A stretch of 7,766 bases of DNA, taken from positions 1 through 7,766 of the forward strand of contig URIT01000140.1 in assembly GCA_900547945.1 (NCBI GenBank), written 5' to 3'. The notes below the pieces were generated by a model, which did no database searches, was not told the origin of the DNA, and saw only the letters and a program-made list of their open reading frames with translations. Source of the stretch: an uncultured bacterium. Its GTDB lineage: Bacteria; Verrucomicrobiota; Kiritimatiellia; RFP12; UBA1067. The position numbers and the translations under genes are program-made. This document shows, piece after piece, positions 1 through 6,302 of the stretch (position 1 is its first letter; each line of letters opens with the position of its first letter).

Positions 1-152
1 GCGAGAAGGGCGGCGCGATCCTGCTCGCGCGCCGCCCGACGCCGGAGGACGTGGCGGAGGCGGTCGCCTTCCTGCTCGAAGCCCCGGCCGTCACGGGCCA
101 GATCCTCGCCGTCGACGCCGGCCAGTCGCTGCTGCGCGCGGCGGGGGCGTGA
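1..152 (+). CDS. Short-chain dehydrogenase/reductase, C-terminal end (5' truncated)
   Basis: The open frame enters from the window's left edge (first full codon at 3) and stops at TGA 150-152, giving 49 residues. Seen: a helix-like stretch PEDVAEAVAFLLEAP followed by TGQILAVDAGQSL. The pairing of an 'EDVA.AV.FLL' helix with 'TGQ...VD.G.S' is the standard C-terminal end of classical SDR enzymes (NAD(P)-dependent Rossmann-fold oxidoreductases). The cofactor-binding TGxxxGxG and the catalytic YxxxK motif lie outside the window, so the substrate cannot be named. Pteridine-reductase and 3-oxoacyl-ACP-reductase types share this ending. An 82-base gap with its own promoter separates it from the next gene, so it probably ends an upstream transcription unit. 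No clear terminator is visible. Confidence 0.8.
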   Translation, partial: EKGGAILLARRPTPEDVAEAVAFLLEAPAVTGQILAVDAGQSLLRAAGA

Positions 153-160
153 CGTGCGCG

Positions 161-189
161 TTGCAGGGGTCTGCGAAGTCTGCTACACT
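161..189 (+). promoter_or_regulatory. Predicted promoter of the esterase operon (extended -10)
   Basis: TTGCAG (161-166) and TACACT (184-189) are separated by exactly 17 bases, and TGC directly precedes the -10, matching the TGn extended -10 pattern. The expected start of transcription is near 196, leaving a leader of about 39 bases that contains AAGGA at 222-226. The -35 matches the sigma-70 consensus only in its TTG. The hipB promoter at 4648-4676 has the same layout, which strengthens both calls. Confidence 0.5.
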
Positions 190-234
190 TGTATCCGGAT
201 TCCCATCAGTCCCGTCAAGAAAAGGAACGAAGCG

Positions 235-1728
235 ATGATGATGAAGAAATCGATGCTGGCGGCGGCGTGCGCCGCCGGAATGTTCGCCGCCGAGGCGAAG
301 GTGCAGCTGGGCGTGCCGTTCACGGACGGCGTGGTGCTGCAGCGCGAACGCGCGGTGCCCGTGTGGGGCACGGCGGACGCGGGCGAGAAGGTGACCGTCA
401 CGTTCGCGGGCCAGTGCGTCGCGGCGACCGCCGGCGCGGACGGAAAATGGTGCGTGAAGCTCGCGCCGATGAAGGCCTCGTGCGAGAGCCGCGAGCTGCG
501 GGCGAACGAGGCCGTGGCGAAGGACGTTCTCGTGGGCGAGGTCTGGTTCTGCGCCGGGCAGTCCAACACCGAACTGCCGCTCTGCGGGGGCAACCCCCAC
601 TTCCGCGACGCGAAGGGCGCGATGCGCGCGCGCATGACGCACAAGCCGCTTGTCCGCTTCTGCCACCAGAGCAACTACCGCACGAGCGCGGCGCCGAAGA
701 AGACGCCGGCGAAGCCCGTCGAGTGGAAGACCTTCACGCCGCAGAACCTGCTGGGCGGAACGAGCTTCTCCGCGATGGGCGTCTACTTCGCCCTGGAGAT
801 CCACAACGCGCTCGGCATCCCCGTCGGCATCGTCGGCACGTACTGGGGCGGCACGCGCGTGGAGCCGTGGACGCCGAAGAGCGGCTTCGAGACCGTCGCC
901 GCGTGCCGGGCCTTCGCCGACCAGAAGCTCCTCGACGCGGCGGACTGGGACGCGGCGAAGAAGGCCGGCACGGTCAAGTCCCAGATCCAGAGCCAGCCGA
1001 GCGTCCTCTGGAACGAGATGGTCGCGCCGTGGACGCCGTTCGCGATCCGCGGCTTCATCTGGTACCAGGGCTGTTCGAACGCGGGCGACGGCTACGCCTA
1101 CGCCGACAAGATGCAGGCCCTCTACAACGGCTGGGCGAAGGAGTTCGCGAACCCCGGCCTGAAGCTCTACTTCGTGCAGCTCGCGCCGTGGGGCTACGAC
1201 AGGATCGCGACGATCCAGGAGGCGCAGGCGAAGTTCGCCGCCGCCGAGAAGAACGCCGGCATGGCGGTGATCAACGACTGCGGCAACCTCCACGACATCC
1301 ACCCGCACGACAAGGAGACGGTGGGCCAGCGCCTCGCGCTCCTCGCGCTGAACCGCGACTACGGCTTCGCGGACGTGCGCGCCGACGCGCCGACGCTCAA
1401 GAGCTGGAAGGTCGAGGGCGATGCGTTCGTCCTCTCGTTCGACCACGCCGAGGGCTGGTACCTCTACAACCCCGACTGGGACATCGCAACCGGCTTCGAG
1501 ATCGCCGGGCCGGACGGGAAGTTCGTCGCGGCGAAGATCGCGAACCTTCAGTTCCGCGACAAGAAGAACTACCAGAGCAACGGCATCATCAAGGGCCGCG
1601 ACCTCATCGTCTCCGCGCCGGGCGTGACGGAGCCGAAGAAGCTGCGCTACCTCTTCTCGCGCCCGTGGAACGGCACGCTCTACAGCGATGCCGACCTGCC
1701 GCTCGGCGCCTTCCACATCGGCGACTGA
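235..1728 (+). CDS. Secreted sialate O-acetylesterase-type SGNH esterase
   Basis: This 497-residue protein is of the sialate O-acetylesterase family, which removes O-acetyl groups from sialic acids or other glycans through a Ser-His-Asp SGNH/GDSL site. Residues 1-21 form a signal peptide (MMMKKSMLAAACAAG, cleavage after AAEA), so it acts in the periplasm or outside. A beta-rich part of about 25-100 (VLQRERAVPVWGTADAGEKV) precedes the catalytic domain. Motifs in order: VWFCAGQSN with nucleophile Ser110, GTYWGGTRVEPW (201-212), IWYQGCSN (275-282), and NDCGNLHDIHPHDK with Asp354 and His356. The motif often written WYQGES reads WYQGCS here; I believe this also occurs in relatives. Length fits the family. 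I chose ATG 235 because AAGGA lies 8 bases before it and the signal peptide begins there; the frame extends upstream to a GTG at 154, before the promoter. First gene of a likely operon. True substrate unknown; acetylated xylan or other glycans are possible. Confidence 0.88.
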   Translation: MMMKKSMLAAACAAGMFAAEAKVQLGVPFTDGVVLQRERAVPVWGTADAGEKVTVTFAGQCVAATAGADGKWCVKLAPMKASCESRELRANEAVAKDVLVGEVWFCAGQSNTELPLCGGNPHFRDAKGAMRARMTHKPLVRFCHQSNYRTSAAPKKTPAKPVEWKTFTPQNLLGGTSFSAMGVYFALEIHNALGIPVGIVGTYWGGTRVEPWTPKSGFETVAACRAFADQKLLDAADWDAAKKAGTVKSQIQSQPSVLWNEMVAPWTPFAIRGFIWYQGCSNAGDGYAYADKMQALYNGWAKEFANPGLKLYFVQLAPWGYDRIATIQEAQAKFAAAEKNAGMAVINDCGNLHDIHPHDKETVGQRLALLALNRDYGFADVRADAPTLKSWKVEGDAFVLSFDHAEGWYLYNPDWDIATGFEIAGPDGKFVAAKIANLQFRDKKNYQSNGIIKGRDLIVSAPGVTEPKKLRYLFSRPWNGTLYSDADLPLGAFHIGD

Positions 1729-1751
1729 CACGAAGCGAAAAGGAGCAGGGC

Positions 1752-3128
1752 ATGCAGCTTTCCAGGCGGGACTTCATCGGCGCGGGCTCGCTTGCGCTTG
1801 CGGGGTGCTGCGCGCCCTGCGCGGGCCGCACCTACGTGTCGGAACCGGTCGAGATCCTGCGCACGGCCCGCCGCCGCAACCGGGGCGAGCGCCTGCGCAT
1901 GGCCTTCATCGGCTCGGGCGGGCGCGGCGGCGCGAACCTGGATGCGTTCTACAGCCTCGGCGAAGAGGTCGTCGCGCTCTGCGACGTGGACCTCAACCGC
2001 CTGCGCGCGGCCGCGCAGAAGGTCGCGCCGCGCTGCCCGAAGGTGCGCACGTACCAGGACTGGCGCACGCTGCTTGACAAGGAGAAGGACCTCGACGCGG
2101 TCGTCGTCTCGACGCCCGACCACATGCACGCCGCCTGCGCGATCGCCGCGATGAAGCGCGGCTGCCACGTCTACGTGGAGAAGCCGCTCGTGCGCACGTG
2201 GTGGGAGGCCGAGCGCTTCCGCGACGTCGCGCGGGCGTGCGGCGTCGTCACGCAGATGGGCAACAACGGCAACGGCTCGGACGGCCAGCGCCGCGCGATC
2301 GAGATCCTCATGAGCGGCGTCCTCGGCGAGATCAGGGAGATCCACGTGACGACCGACCGGCCGATCTGGCCGCAGGGCCTGAACCGTCCCGAAGGCTCCG
2401 ACACGGTGCCGCCGAGCCTCGACTGGAACCTCTGGCTCGGCGTCGCGCCGAAGCGTCCCTTCAAGAAGAACGTCTACCATGCGTTCAAGTGGCGCGGCTG
2501 GCACGACTTCGGCACGGGCGCGATGGGCGACATCGCCTGCCACGCGATGAGCTTCTTCTGGCACGGGCTCGACCTGCGCGGGGTGCTCTCCGCCGAAACG
2601 GTCAAGACGACGCCGCGCTTCGCCGAGACCTACCCCGCCGCGACGACGGTCCGGCTCGTCGTGCGGAGCGCGAAGCAGGCGGCGCCGATCCCCGTCTACT
2701 GGTACGACGGCAAGACGTGCCCCCCGCCCGAGACGTGCCGCCGCCTCACGGCCGGTCGGCGGGAGGCGTTCGGCGGCACGCTCGTCGCGGGCGCGAAGGG
2801 CGTCTGGTGGAACGGGCAGATCATGCTGGCGGGCGAGACGACGTTCACGCGCCACCAGGACCATCCGGCCACGCGGGAGATCCCCGTCACGCTGCCGCGC
2901 GTCAAGAGCCACCACTGGGAGTTCGCCGAGGCGGTGCGCGGCGGCGCGCGGCCGTTCTCCGACGTTGACCATTCCGTGCCGCTCACGGAGGCGGTGCTGC
3001 TCGGGTGCATCTCCCAGCGCGTCGCGGGGCGGCTCGACTGGGATGCGGCGAACGGGCGCTTCACGAACGCCGAGGAGGCGAACGCCCTCCTCAGGCCGCA
3101 CGTGCGGCACGGCTGGTCGATCGGGTGA
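1752..3128 (+). CDS. Tat-signal Gfo/Idh/MocA-family oxidoreductase (possible lipoprotein)
   Basis: This 458-residue NAD(P)-dependent sugar oxidoreductase-like protein begins with SRRDFIGAG (4-12), a twin-arginine signal, followed by the lipobox LAGC (16-19). It may therefore be exported folded with its cofactor and anchored by Cys19. The Rossmann domain starts at MAFIGSGGRGG (50-60); VVALCDVD (73-80) ends in the acidic residue that usually holds the cofactor ribose. STPDHMHA (120-127) and the family hallmark EKP (143-145) follow. The C-terminal domain carries WHDFGTGAMGDIACH (250-264), typical of the Tat-exported branch of the family, which also includes GH109 glycosidases that use NAD+ catalytically. 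It could thus be a dehydrogenase or an NAD-dependent glycosidase; sequence alone does not decide. The start is ATG 1752, six bases after AAGGAG (1740-1745). It follows the esterase by 23 bases and precedes the hexose-phosphate mutase by 27, so co-transcription is likely. Confidence 0.88.
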   Translation: MQLSRRDFIGAGSLALAGCCAPCAGRTYVSEPVEILRTARRRNRGERLRMAFIGSGGRGGANLDAFYSLGEEVVALCDVDLNRLRAAAQKVAPRCPKVRTYQDWRTLLDKEKDLDAVVVSTPDHMHAACAIAAMKRGCHVYVEKPLVRTWWEAERFRDVARACGVVTQMGNNGNGSDGQRRAIEILMSGVLGEIREIHVTTDRPIWPQGLNRPEGSDTVPPSLDWNLWLGVAPKRPFKKNVYHAFKWRGWHDFGTGAMGDIACHAMSFFWHGLDLRGVLSAETVKTTPRFAETYPAATTVRLVVRSAKQAAPIPVYWYDGKTCPPPETCRRLTAGRREAFGGTLVAGAKGVWWNGQIMLAGETTFTRHQDHPATREIPVTLPRVKSHHWEFAEAVRGGARPFSDVDHSVPLTEAVLLGCISQRVAGRLDWDAANGRFTNAEEANALLRPHVRHGWSIG

Positions 3129-3143
3129 CGGCGGCGCGCAAGG

Positions 3144-3150
3144 AAGGAGG
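3144..3150 (+). promoter_or_regulatory. Strong ribosome binding site deciding the mutase start
   Basis: AAGGAGG is five bases before ATG 3156 but only two before the in-frame GTG 3153, so ATG 3156 is the better start. It is the strongest Shine-Dalgarno match in the window, which suggests efficient translation of the third operon gene. Confidence 0.7.
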
Positions 3151-3155
3151 CGGTG

Positions 3156-4511
3156 ATGGGGTTCTTCAAGGCGTATGACATGCGGGGCACGTTCGGGGTC
3201 GATTTCGACCTCGCGACCGTGTACAAGGTCGGGAAGGCCCTGCCGGGCGTCGTGGGCGGCCGTCGCTGGCTCGTCGGGCGCGATGCGCGCGCAAGCTCCC
3301 CCGCCGTGCGGGACGCGCTCGTGGCGGGGCTCCGCGCCGCCGGGGCCGAGGTGACGGACCTCGGCCTCGCGACGACGCCGATGGTCTACTTCTTCACGGC
3401 GGAGGAGGATTTCGACGGTTCCGTGATGGTCACGGCCTCCCACAACCCGCCCTCTGACAACGGCCTCAAGGTCTCGAAGCGCGGTGCCCTGCCGGTCGGC
3501 TATGAGAGCGGCCTCGCCGAGGTGGAGGCGCGCGTGGCGGCGGATGTCGCGCCCGTGCCGGACGTCCCGGCCTCCACCGCGTCCGCCGCCACCGACCCCG
3601 AACGGCTCGCGCGCTACGTCGCCTGGCTGAAGGCCCACGCGGGGAACACGGATGTCGCGCCGCTGCGCGTGGCGGTCGATTGTTCGGACGGCATGGCCTC
3701 GATCCTCGCGCACGCCCTCTTCCCCCATGCCGTCTTCCTCAACGACACGCCCGACGGCGCCTTCCCGCACCACGCGCCGAACCCGCTGCTCGCCGCGTCG
3801 CGCGAACAGCTCGCCGCGGCCGTGCGCGCGCGCGGCCTCGACGTCGGCGTCATCTTCGACGGCGACGCAGACCGCTGCATGTTCGTGGACGAGACGGGCG
3901 CGTTCATCCAGCCCGACTACCTGATCCCCGTCCTCGCCGCGACGTTTCTTCCGCTCCCCCCGCATACCCGCGTCATCCACGACGTGCGCACGAGCCGGGC
4001 CGCCATCGAGGCCATCCGCGTGCTCGGCTGCGAGCCGGTCATCGGGAAGGTGGGGCACGCCTACGCGAAGGTGCTGCTGCGCGAGGTGGATGCCGTCTGC
4101 GGCGGCGAACTCGCGGGGCACTACTACTTCCGCGCCTTCCACGGCTGCGATTCGGGGGAACTGGCGGCGTTGCGGATTCTGGGCGCGTTCGCGCGGGCCA
4201 AGGCGGATGGGCGGTGCGTCTCGCGGTTCATGGCGCCGATCTGCGGGAAGTACGCGAACTCCGGCGAAGTGAATTTCAAGGTCGCCGACAAGCCTGCGGC
4301 CATCGCGCGCGTCCTGGAGGCGGCGAAATCGTTCGGCGTGGAGACGGGCCGCACGGAGATCGATGGCGTGCGCCTGGAGTTCGCGCCGGGCTGGATTTCG
4401 GTCCGCCCCTCGAACACCGAGCCCTATCTTCGCCTCATCGCCGAATGCGACACGCCCGCCCGCCTTGCCGCGTGGATGCAGACACTCTCCGCCGCCATCG
4501 GGCGGAGCTAG
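3156..4511 (+). CDS. manB: Phosphomannomutase/phosphoglucomutase (alpha-D-phosphohexomutase)
   Basis: This 451-residue cytoplasmic enzyme interconverts hexose 1- and 6-phosphates (mannose and/or glucose), feeding GDP-mannose or nucleotide-sugar synthesis or glycolysis. All four family sites are present in order: TASHNP (93-98) with phosphoserine Ser95; the metal loop DGDADR (235-240); the sugar-specificity loop GGELAGH (316-322); and the phosphate-binding RPSNTEPYLR (417-426). The N-terminus FKAYDMRGTFG is the usual start of the PMM/PGM branch. GEL in the sugar loop resembles GEM/GES forms, so dual mannose/glucose use is likely but unproven; phosphoglucosamine mutase is less likely. It is about family length with no visible break. 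Third gene of the operon; placing an intracellular mutase behind two exported proteins suggests that sugar freed outside is routed inward, which is inference. The symbol is by family. Confidence 0.9.
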   Translation: MGFFKAYDMRGTFGVDFDLATVYKVGKALPGVVGGRRWLVGRDARASSPAVRDALVAGLRAAGAEVTDLGLATTPMVYFFTAEEDFDGSVMVTASHNPPSDNGLKVSKRGALPVGYESGLAEVEARVAADVAPVPDVPASTASAATDPERLARYVAWLKAHAGNTDVAPLRVAVDCSDGMASILAHALFPHAVFLNDTPDGAFPHHAPNPLLAASREQLAAAVRARGLDVGVIFDGDADRCMFVDETGAFIQPDYLIPVLAATFLPLPPHTRVIHDVRTSRAAIEAIRVLGCEPVIGKVGHAYAKVLLREVDAVCGGELAGHYYFRAFHGCDSGELAALRILGAFARAKADGRCVSRFMAPICGKYANSGEVNFKVADKPAAIARVLEAAKSFGVETGRTEIDGVRLEFAPGWISVRPSNTEPYLRLIAECDTPARLAAWMQTLSAAIGRS

Positions 4512-4572
4512 CGGTCCCACCCCATGCGGCTGTACCCGCGCCGTCCTCGGTGCGTGGCGTCCTGAATTCGGT

Positions 4573-4593
4573 ATTTACCGAGCGGTAAATTTT
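4573..4593 (+). terminator. Possible Rho-independent terminator of the esterase operon
   Basis: ATTTACCG, AG, CGGTAAAT form a perfect inverted repeat (4573-4590). In RNA this would be a 7-bp stem with a GAGC loop, followed by a short U run (4590-4593). The stem is AT-rich and the U tract short, so it may be weak, or it may be a protein-binding palindrome. Its position 62 bases after the mutase stop suits a terminator. Confidence 0.45.
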
Positions 4594-4596
4594 CGT

Positions 4597-4612
4597 CGAG
4601 AACGATCTCTCG
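4597..4612. repeat. Short inverted repeat
   Basis: CGAGA (4597-4601) and TCTCG (4608-4612) are complementary around a six-base spacer. It is weak alone. I list it because it sits exactly between two stronger palindromes. Confidence 0.35.
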
Positions 4613-4615
4613 CGG

Positions 4616-4647
4616 CGGCGAAATTTCCCGTTCGGGAAATTTCGCCG
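4616..4647. repeat. Perfect 32-base palindrome (15+2+15)
   Basis: The left arm CGGCGAAATTTCCCG (4616-4630) and the right arm CGGGAAATTTCGCCG (4633-4647) are exact reverse complements around TT. It ends directly against the predicted -35 of the hipB promoter (4648). It could be a hairpin-forming dispersed element, a terminator-like structure, or an operator for HipB or another regulator. It does not look like the TATCC-N8-GGATA operator of E. coli HipB. Confidence 0.85.
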
Positions 4648-4654
4648 TTGAAAG
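4627..4654. repeat. 28-base direct repeat, copy 1
   Basis: This copy begins CCCGTTCGGG and ends CGCCGTTGAAAG. It matches 6201-6228 at 27 of 28 positions, differing only at the tenth base (G here, A there). It covers the right arm of the large palindrome plus the TTGAAA that serves as the likely hipB -35. With copy 2 it brackets hipBA. Confidence 0.9.
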
Positions 4655-4676
4655 GCCACGGAGATTATGCTACCAT
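4648..4676 (+). promoter_or_regulatory. Predicted hipBA promoter (extended -10)
   Basis: TTGAAA (4648-4653, five of six consensus bases) is 17 bases from TACCAT (4671-4676), which is preceded by TGC, the extended -10 pattern also seen at 161-189. Transcription would begin near 4683-4686, only about 2-5 bases before ATG 4688, predicting a nearly leaderless message. The -35 is the end of the direct repeat, and the perfect palindrome lies immediately upstream, so repression through that palindrome is conceivable. Confidence 0.5.
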
Positions 4677-4687
4677 GCCCTTCCGAT

Positions 4688-4897
4688 ATGACACCAGAAG
4701 AAATCGGGCGGAAAATCCGCGAATCTCGAAAGCGACAGGGACTGTCTCAGTCCGCACTGGCCTTGGTCGCCGGAGTGGGACTTCGGTTTATTGTCGATTT
4801 GGAATCCGGGAAGCCGACTTGCCAAATCGGAAAGGCGCTGCAAGTCATGGCTGCATTGGGCATGACGCTTAATGTAGTTGATGCGGCCAGGCTTTGA
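4688..4897 (+). CDS. hipB: HipB-type antitoxin, XRE-family DNA-binding protein
   Basis: This 69-residue Cro/C1-type (XRE) helix-turn-helix protein would bind and neutralise the HipA kinase and repress its own operon. The body IGRKIRESRKRQGLSQ (6-21), then LALVAGVGLRFIVDLESGKP (24-43), fits the five-helix HTH with recognition helix near 30-40. The C-terminus IGKALQVMAALGMTLNV (47-63) is typical of HipB-like antitoxins, ending in a short beta strand. An in-frame ATG at 4667 would add seven residues, but it lies upstream of the expected transcription start and inside the promoter, so I prefer 4688, where the usual 'MTPEEIG' start occurs. No Shine-Dalgarno precedes it, which fits a leaderless message. 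The stop lies two bases before the hipA ATG, so the genes are translationally coupled. Lower GC than the flanking operon suggests transfer. Confidence 0.85.
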   Translation: MTPEEIGRKIRESRKRQGLSQSALALVAGVGLRFIVDLESGKPTCQIGKALQVMAALGMTLNVVDAARL

Positions 4898-4899
4898 AC

Positions 4900-6156
4900 A
4901 TGACCGACAGCATTTCAAAAACACTTGATGTTTACTGGGACACTTCACTTGTTGGATCTTACGACAAGTTTGTGAGTGGATCAGAACGGTTTACCTATAA
5001 CAGGAAGTATCTGTCTTTGCCGACGGCTCAACCCATCTCGTACTCTCTCCCCCTTCGAGAGCGACCGTTCAGCGGTCTAGAGCTACGTCCGTTTTTTGCA
5101 GGGCTTTTGCCGGAAGAATCGCAAAGGAGACGAATCGCCTCTTATCTCGGAATCGCCGAGACAAATGACTTTGCGTTTCTTGAGGCACTTGGCGGCGAAT
5201 GTGCTGGCGCACTGACAATTCTTCCTCAGAGCGAAAGGCCAAGCTTACGCACAAGTGGGTTCGTTTCCAAGACAGAGGCTGAATTTGCCGAGATTCTCGC
5301 AACGCTGCCGCTCCGCCCGTTGCTCGTTGGCGAGCGCGGACTGCGGCTCTCCCTTGCAGGTGCGCAAAGCAAATTGCCGGTGATTGTCCGGGACGGCAAA
5401 ATCGGATTGCCCATCGGCAATGAGCCAAGTACGCACATACTCAAACCTGAACTGTCCGAATGGTTCAAGGGCATTGCGCTCAACGAACACTGCTGCATGA
5501 CTCTGGCACGTCATCTTGGCCTCGCCGTTCCGAAAACCCAATTCCTGGAAATCGGACATTTCCCTTGCCTTCTTGTTGAGCGCTATGACCGCCAAACAGA
5601 TTCAAAGACGGGGCAAATCCACCGCATTCATCAGGAAGACTTTTGCCAGGCACTTGGTCGAACGCCAGAACAGAAATATCAGGTGGAAGGCGGCCCGCTT
5701 GTGCGTGACGTCGCGCGCCTCATCCGTTCCGGATGGTCGACCGCCCCGGCGCTCGACGTGCTGGCGTTCGTTGACTTGCTGATATTCAACGCCATCATTG
5801 GGAATGCAGACGCCCACGGCAAGAACTATTCGATGCTTTACCGTTCAGGTGCGCGGAGACTGGCGCCGGGCTATGACCTCGTGTCGACCGTCTTCTGGCC
5901 ATCTCTTGCAAAAAGCCCTGCAATGAAGATTGGTGGAAACGATTCCATCGACTCGATCTGCTATGGGCATTGGAAGAAGATGTCCGCCGAGCTCAACCTT
6001 GGCTTCCCCCTGCTTCTTAAACGACTTCAGGCACTTTGCAAAGGCACGCTCAATGCAACGATGCAGGCGCTTGCACTTCCTCAAGGCTGTGCTGCCGTAC
6101 TTCGACTCATTCAGAAACGGGCTGTAAAGATTGCGCAAATGACGTGCAAGCCGTGA
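4900..6156 (+). CDS. hipA: HipA-type serine/threonine kinase toxin
   Basis: This 418-residue HipA-family kinase is the toxin of a type II toxin-antitoxin pair; the E. coli protein phosphorylates glutamyl-tRNA synthetase and induces persistence. The N-terminal HipA_N domain (about 5-110) includes LRPFFAGLLPEE (62-73). The kinase domain is complete: SLAGAQSK (151-158), with Ser151 matching the autophosphorylated loop serine; THILKPE (178-184) with ATP-binding Lys182; VERYDR (226-231); HQEDFCQALG (244-253); catalytic GNADAHGKNYS (301-311) with Asp304 and Asn309; and APGYD (322-326) with metal-binding Asp326. Nothing is missing, so the kinase is probably active. ATG 4900 is preferred. An in-frame TTG at 4894 overlapping the hipB stop is possible. 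The Shine-Dalgarno is weak, so coupling to hipB is likely. Codons use far more A/T at third positions than the flanking genes, a sign of foreign origin. The target is unknown. Confidence 0.92.
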   Translation: MTDSISKTLDVYWDTSLVGSYDKFVSGSERFTYNRKYLSLPTAQPISYSLPLRERPFSGLELRPFFAGLLPEESQRRRIASYLGIAETNDFAFLEALGGECAGALTILPQSERPSLRTSGFVSKTEAEFAEILATLPLRPLLVGERGLRLSLAGAQSKLPVIVRDGKIGLPIGNEPSTHILKPELSEWFKGIALNEHCCMTLARHLGLAVPKTQFLEIGHFPCLLVERYDRQTDSKTGQIHRIHQEDFCQALGRTPEQKYQVEGGPLVRDVARLIRSGWSTAPALDVLAFVDLLIFNAIIGNADAHGKNYSMLYRSGARRLAPGYDLVSTVFWPSLAKSPAMKIGGNDSIDSICYGHWKKMSAELNLGFPLLLKRLQALCKGTLNATMQALALPQGCAAVLRLIQKRAVKIAQMTCKP

Positions 6157-6200
6157 CTGCTTGTTTCGTCCATCCGAATCGGGGACAGGCCCTTCAACTC

Positions 6201-6228
6201 CCCGTTCGGAAAATTTCGCCGTTGAAAG
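6201..6228. repeat. 28-base direct repeat, copy 2
   Basis: It is identical to 4627-4654 except for A in place of G at the tenth base, in the same orientation, starting 45 bases after the hipA stop. Here the left half of the large palindrome is absent. Instead TTCAAC (6193-6198) pairs with GTTGAA (6221-6226) across 22 bases. The substitution leaves CGGAAAATTT, so the near palindrome seen in copy 1 is not kept. Confidence 0.9.
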
Positions 6229-6302
6229 CGGGAGGGTCGCGCTCCCGCGCGGCCGAGTTCGGCGCGTAGGGGGCACGGACGCGCAGGAGCGCGTCCCTCC
6301 CG
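6229..6302. repeat. Branched palindromic element downstream of hipA
   Basis: An outer pair CGGGAGGG (6229-6236) and CCCTCCCG (6295-6302) encloses a small hairpin GCCGA/TCGGC (6252-6263) and a strong one GGACGCGC/GCGCGTCC (6277-6284 with 6289-6296). The left outer arm can pair alternatively with CTCCCG (6242-6247), so two folds compete. The outer right arm overlaps the strong hairpin by two bases. The GC-rich, multi-palindrome build resembles a REP or BIME-like dispersed element; no second copy lies in this window. Confidence 0.6.

Larger units (their letters stand above)
4512..4687. other. Non-coding region with three tandem palindromes before hipB
   Basis: This gap holds, left to right, a palindrome that may end the upstream operon (4573-4593), a short hairpin (4597-4612), a perfect 32-base palindrome (4616-4647), the overlapping repeat copy 1 (4627-4654) and the hipB promoter (4648-4676). 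Base composition drops in GC from about 4560 onward. The open frames crossing it on either strand look like chance. Confidence 0.7.

Noticed and set aside
154..234. Longer esterase start at GTG 154
   Set aside because: It would begin before the promoter and place 27 extra residues ahead of a proper signal peptide.
91..1731. A 546-codon open frame on the - strand opposite the esterase
   Set aside because: Same reason: biased composition without motifs, while the + strand carries a full SGNH esterase with signal peptide.
189..1751. Upstream extension of the oxidoreductase frame through the esterase gene
   Set aside because: The extension is Arg-rich shadow sequence. AAGGAG, ATG 1752 and the Tat signal mark the real start.
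1680..4520. A 946-codon open frame on the - strand, antisense to most of the operon
   Set aside because: It is a product of GC-rich third positions on the + strand. It is a low-complexity Arg/Ala/Val-rich translation with no recognisable domain, and it runs opposite two well-supported genes.
4435..4659. A small - strand frame including FQRRNFPNGKF, also partly encoded by the second repeat copy
   Set aside because: The shared peptide only reflects the 28-base DNA repeat and palindrome. The rest of the frame is antisense to the mutase end and non-coding DNA.
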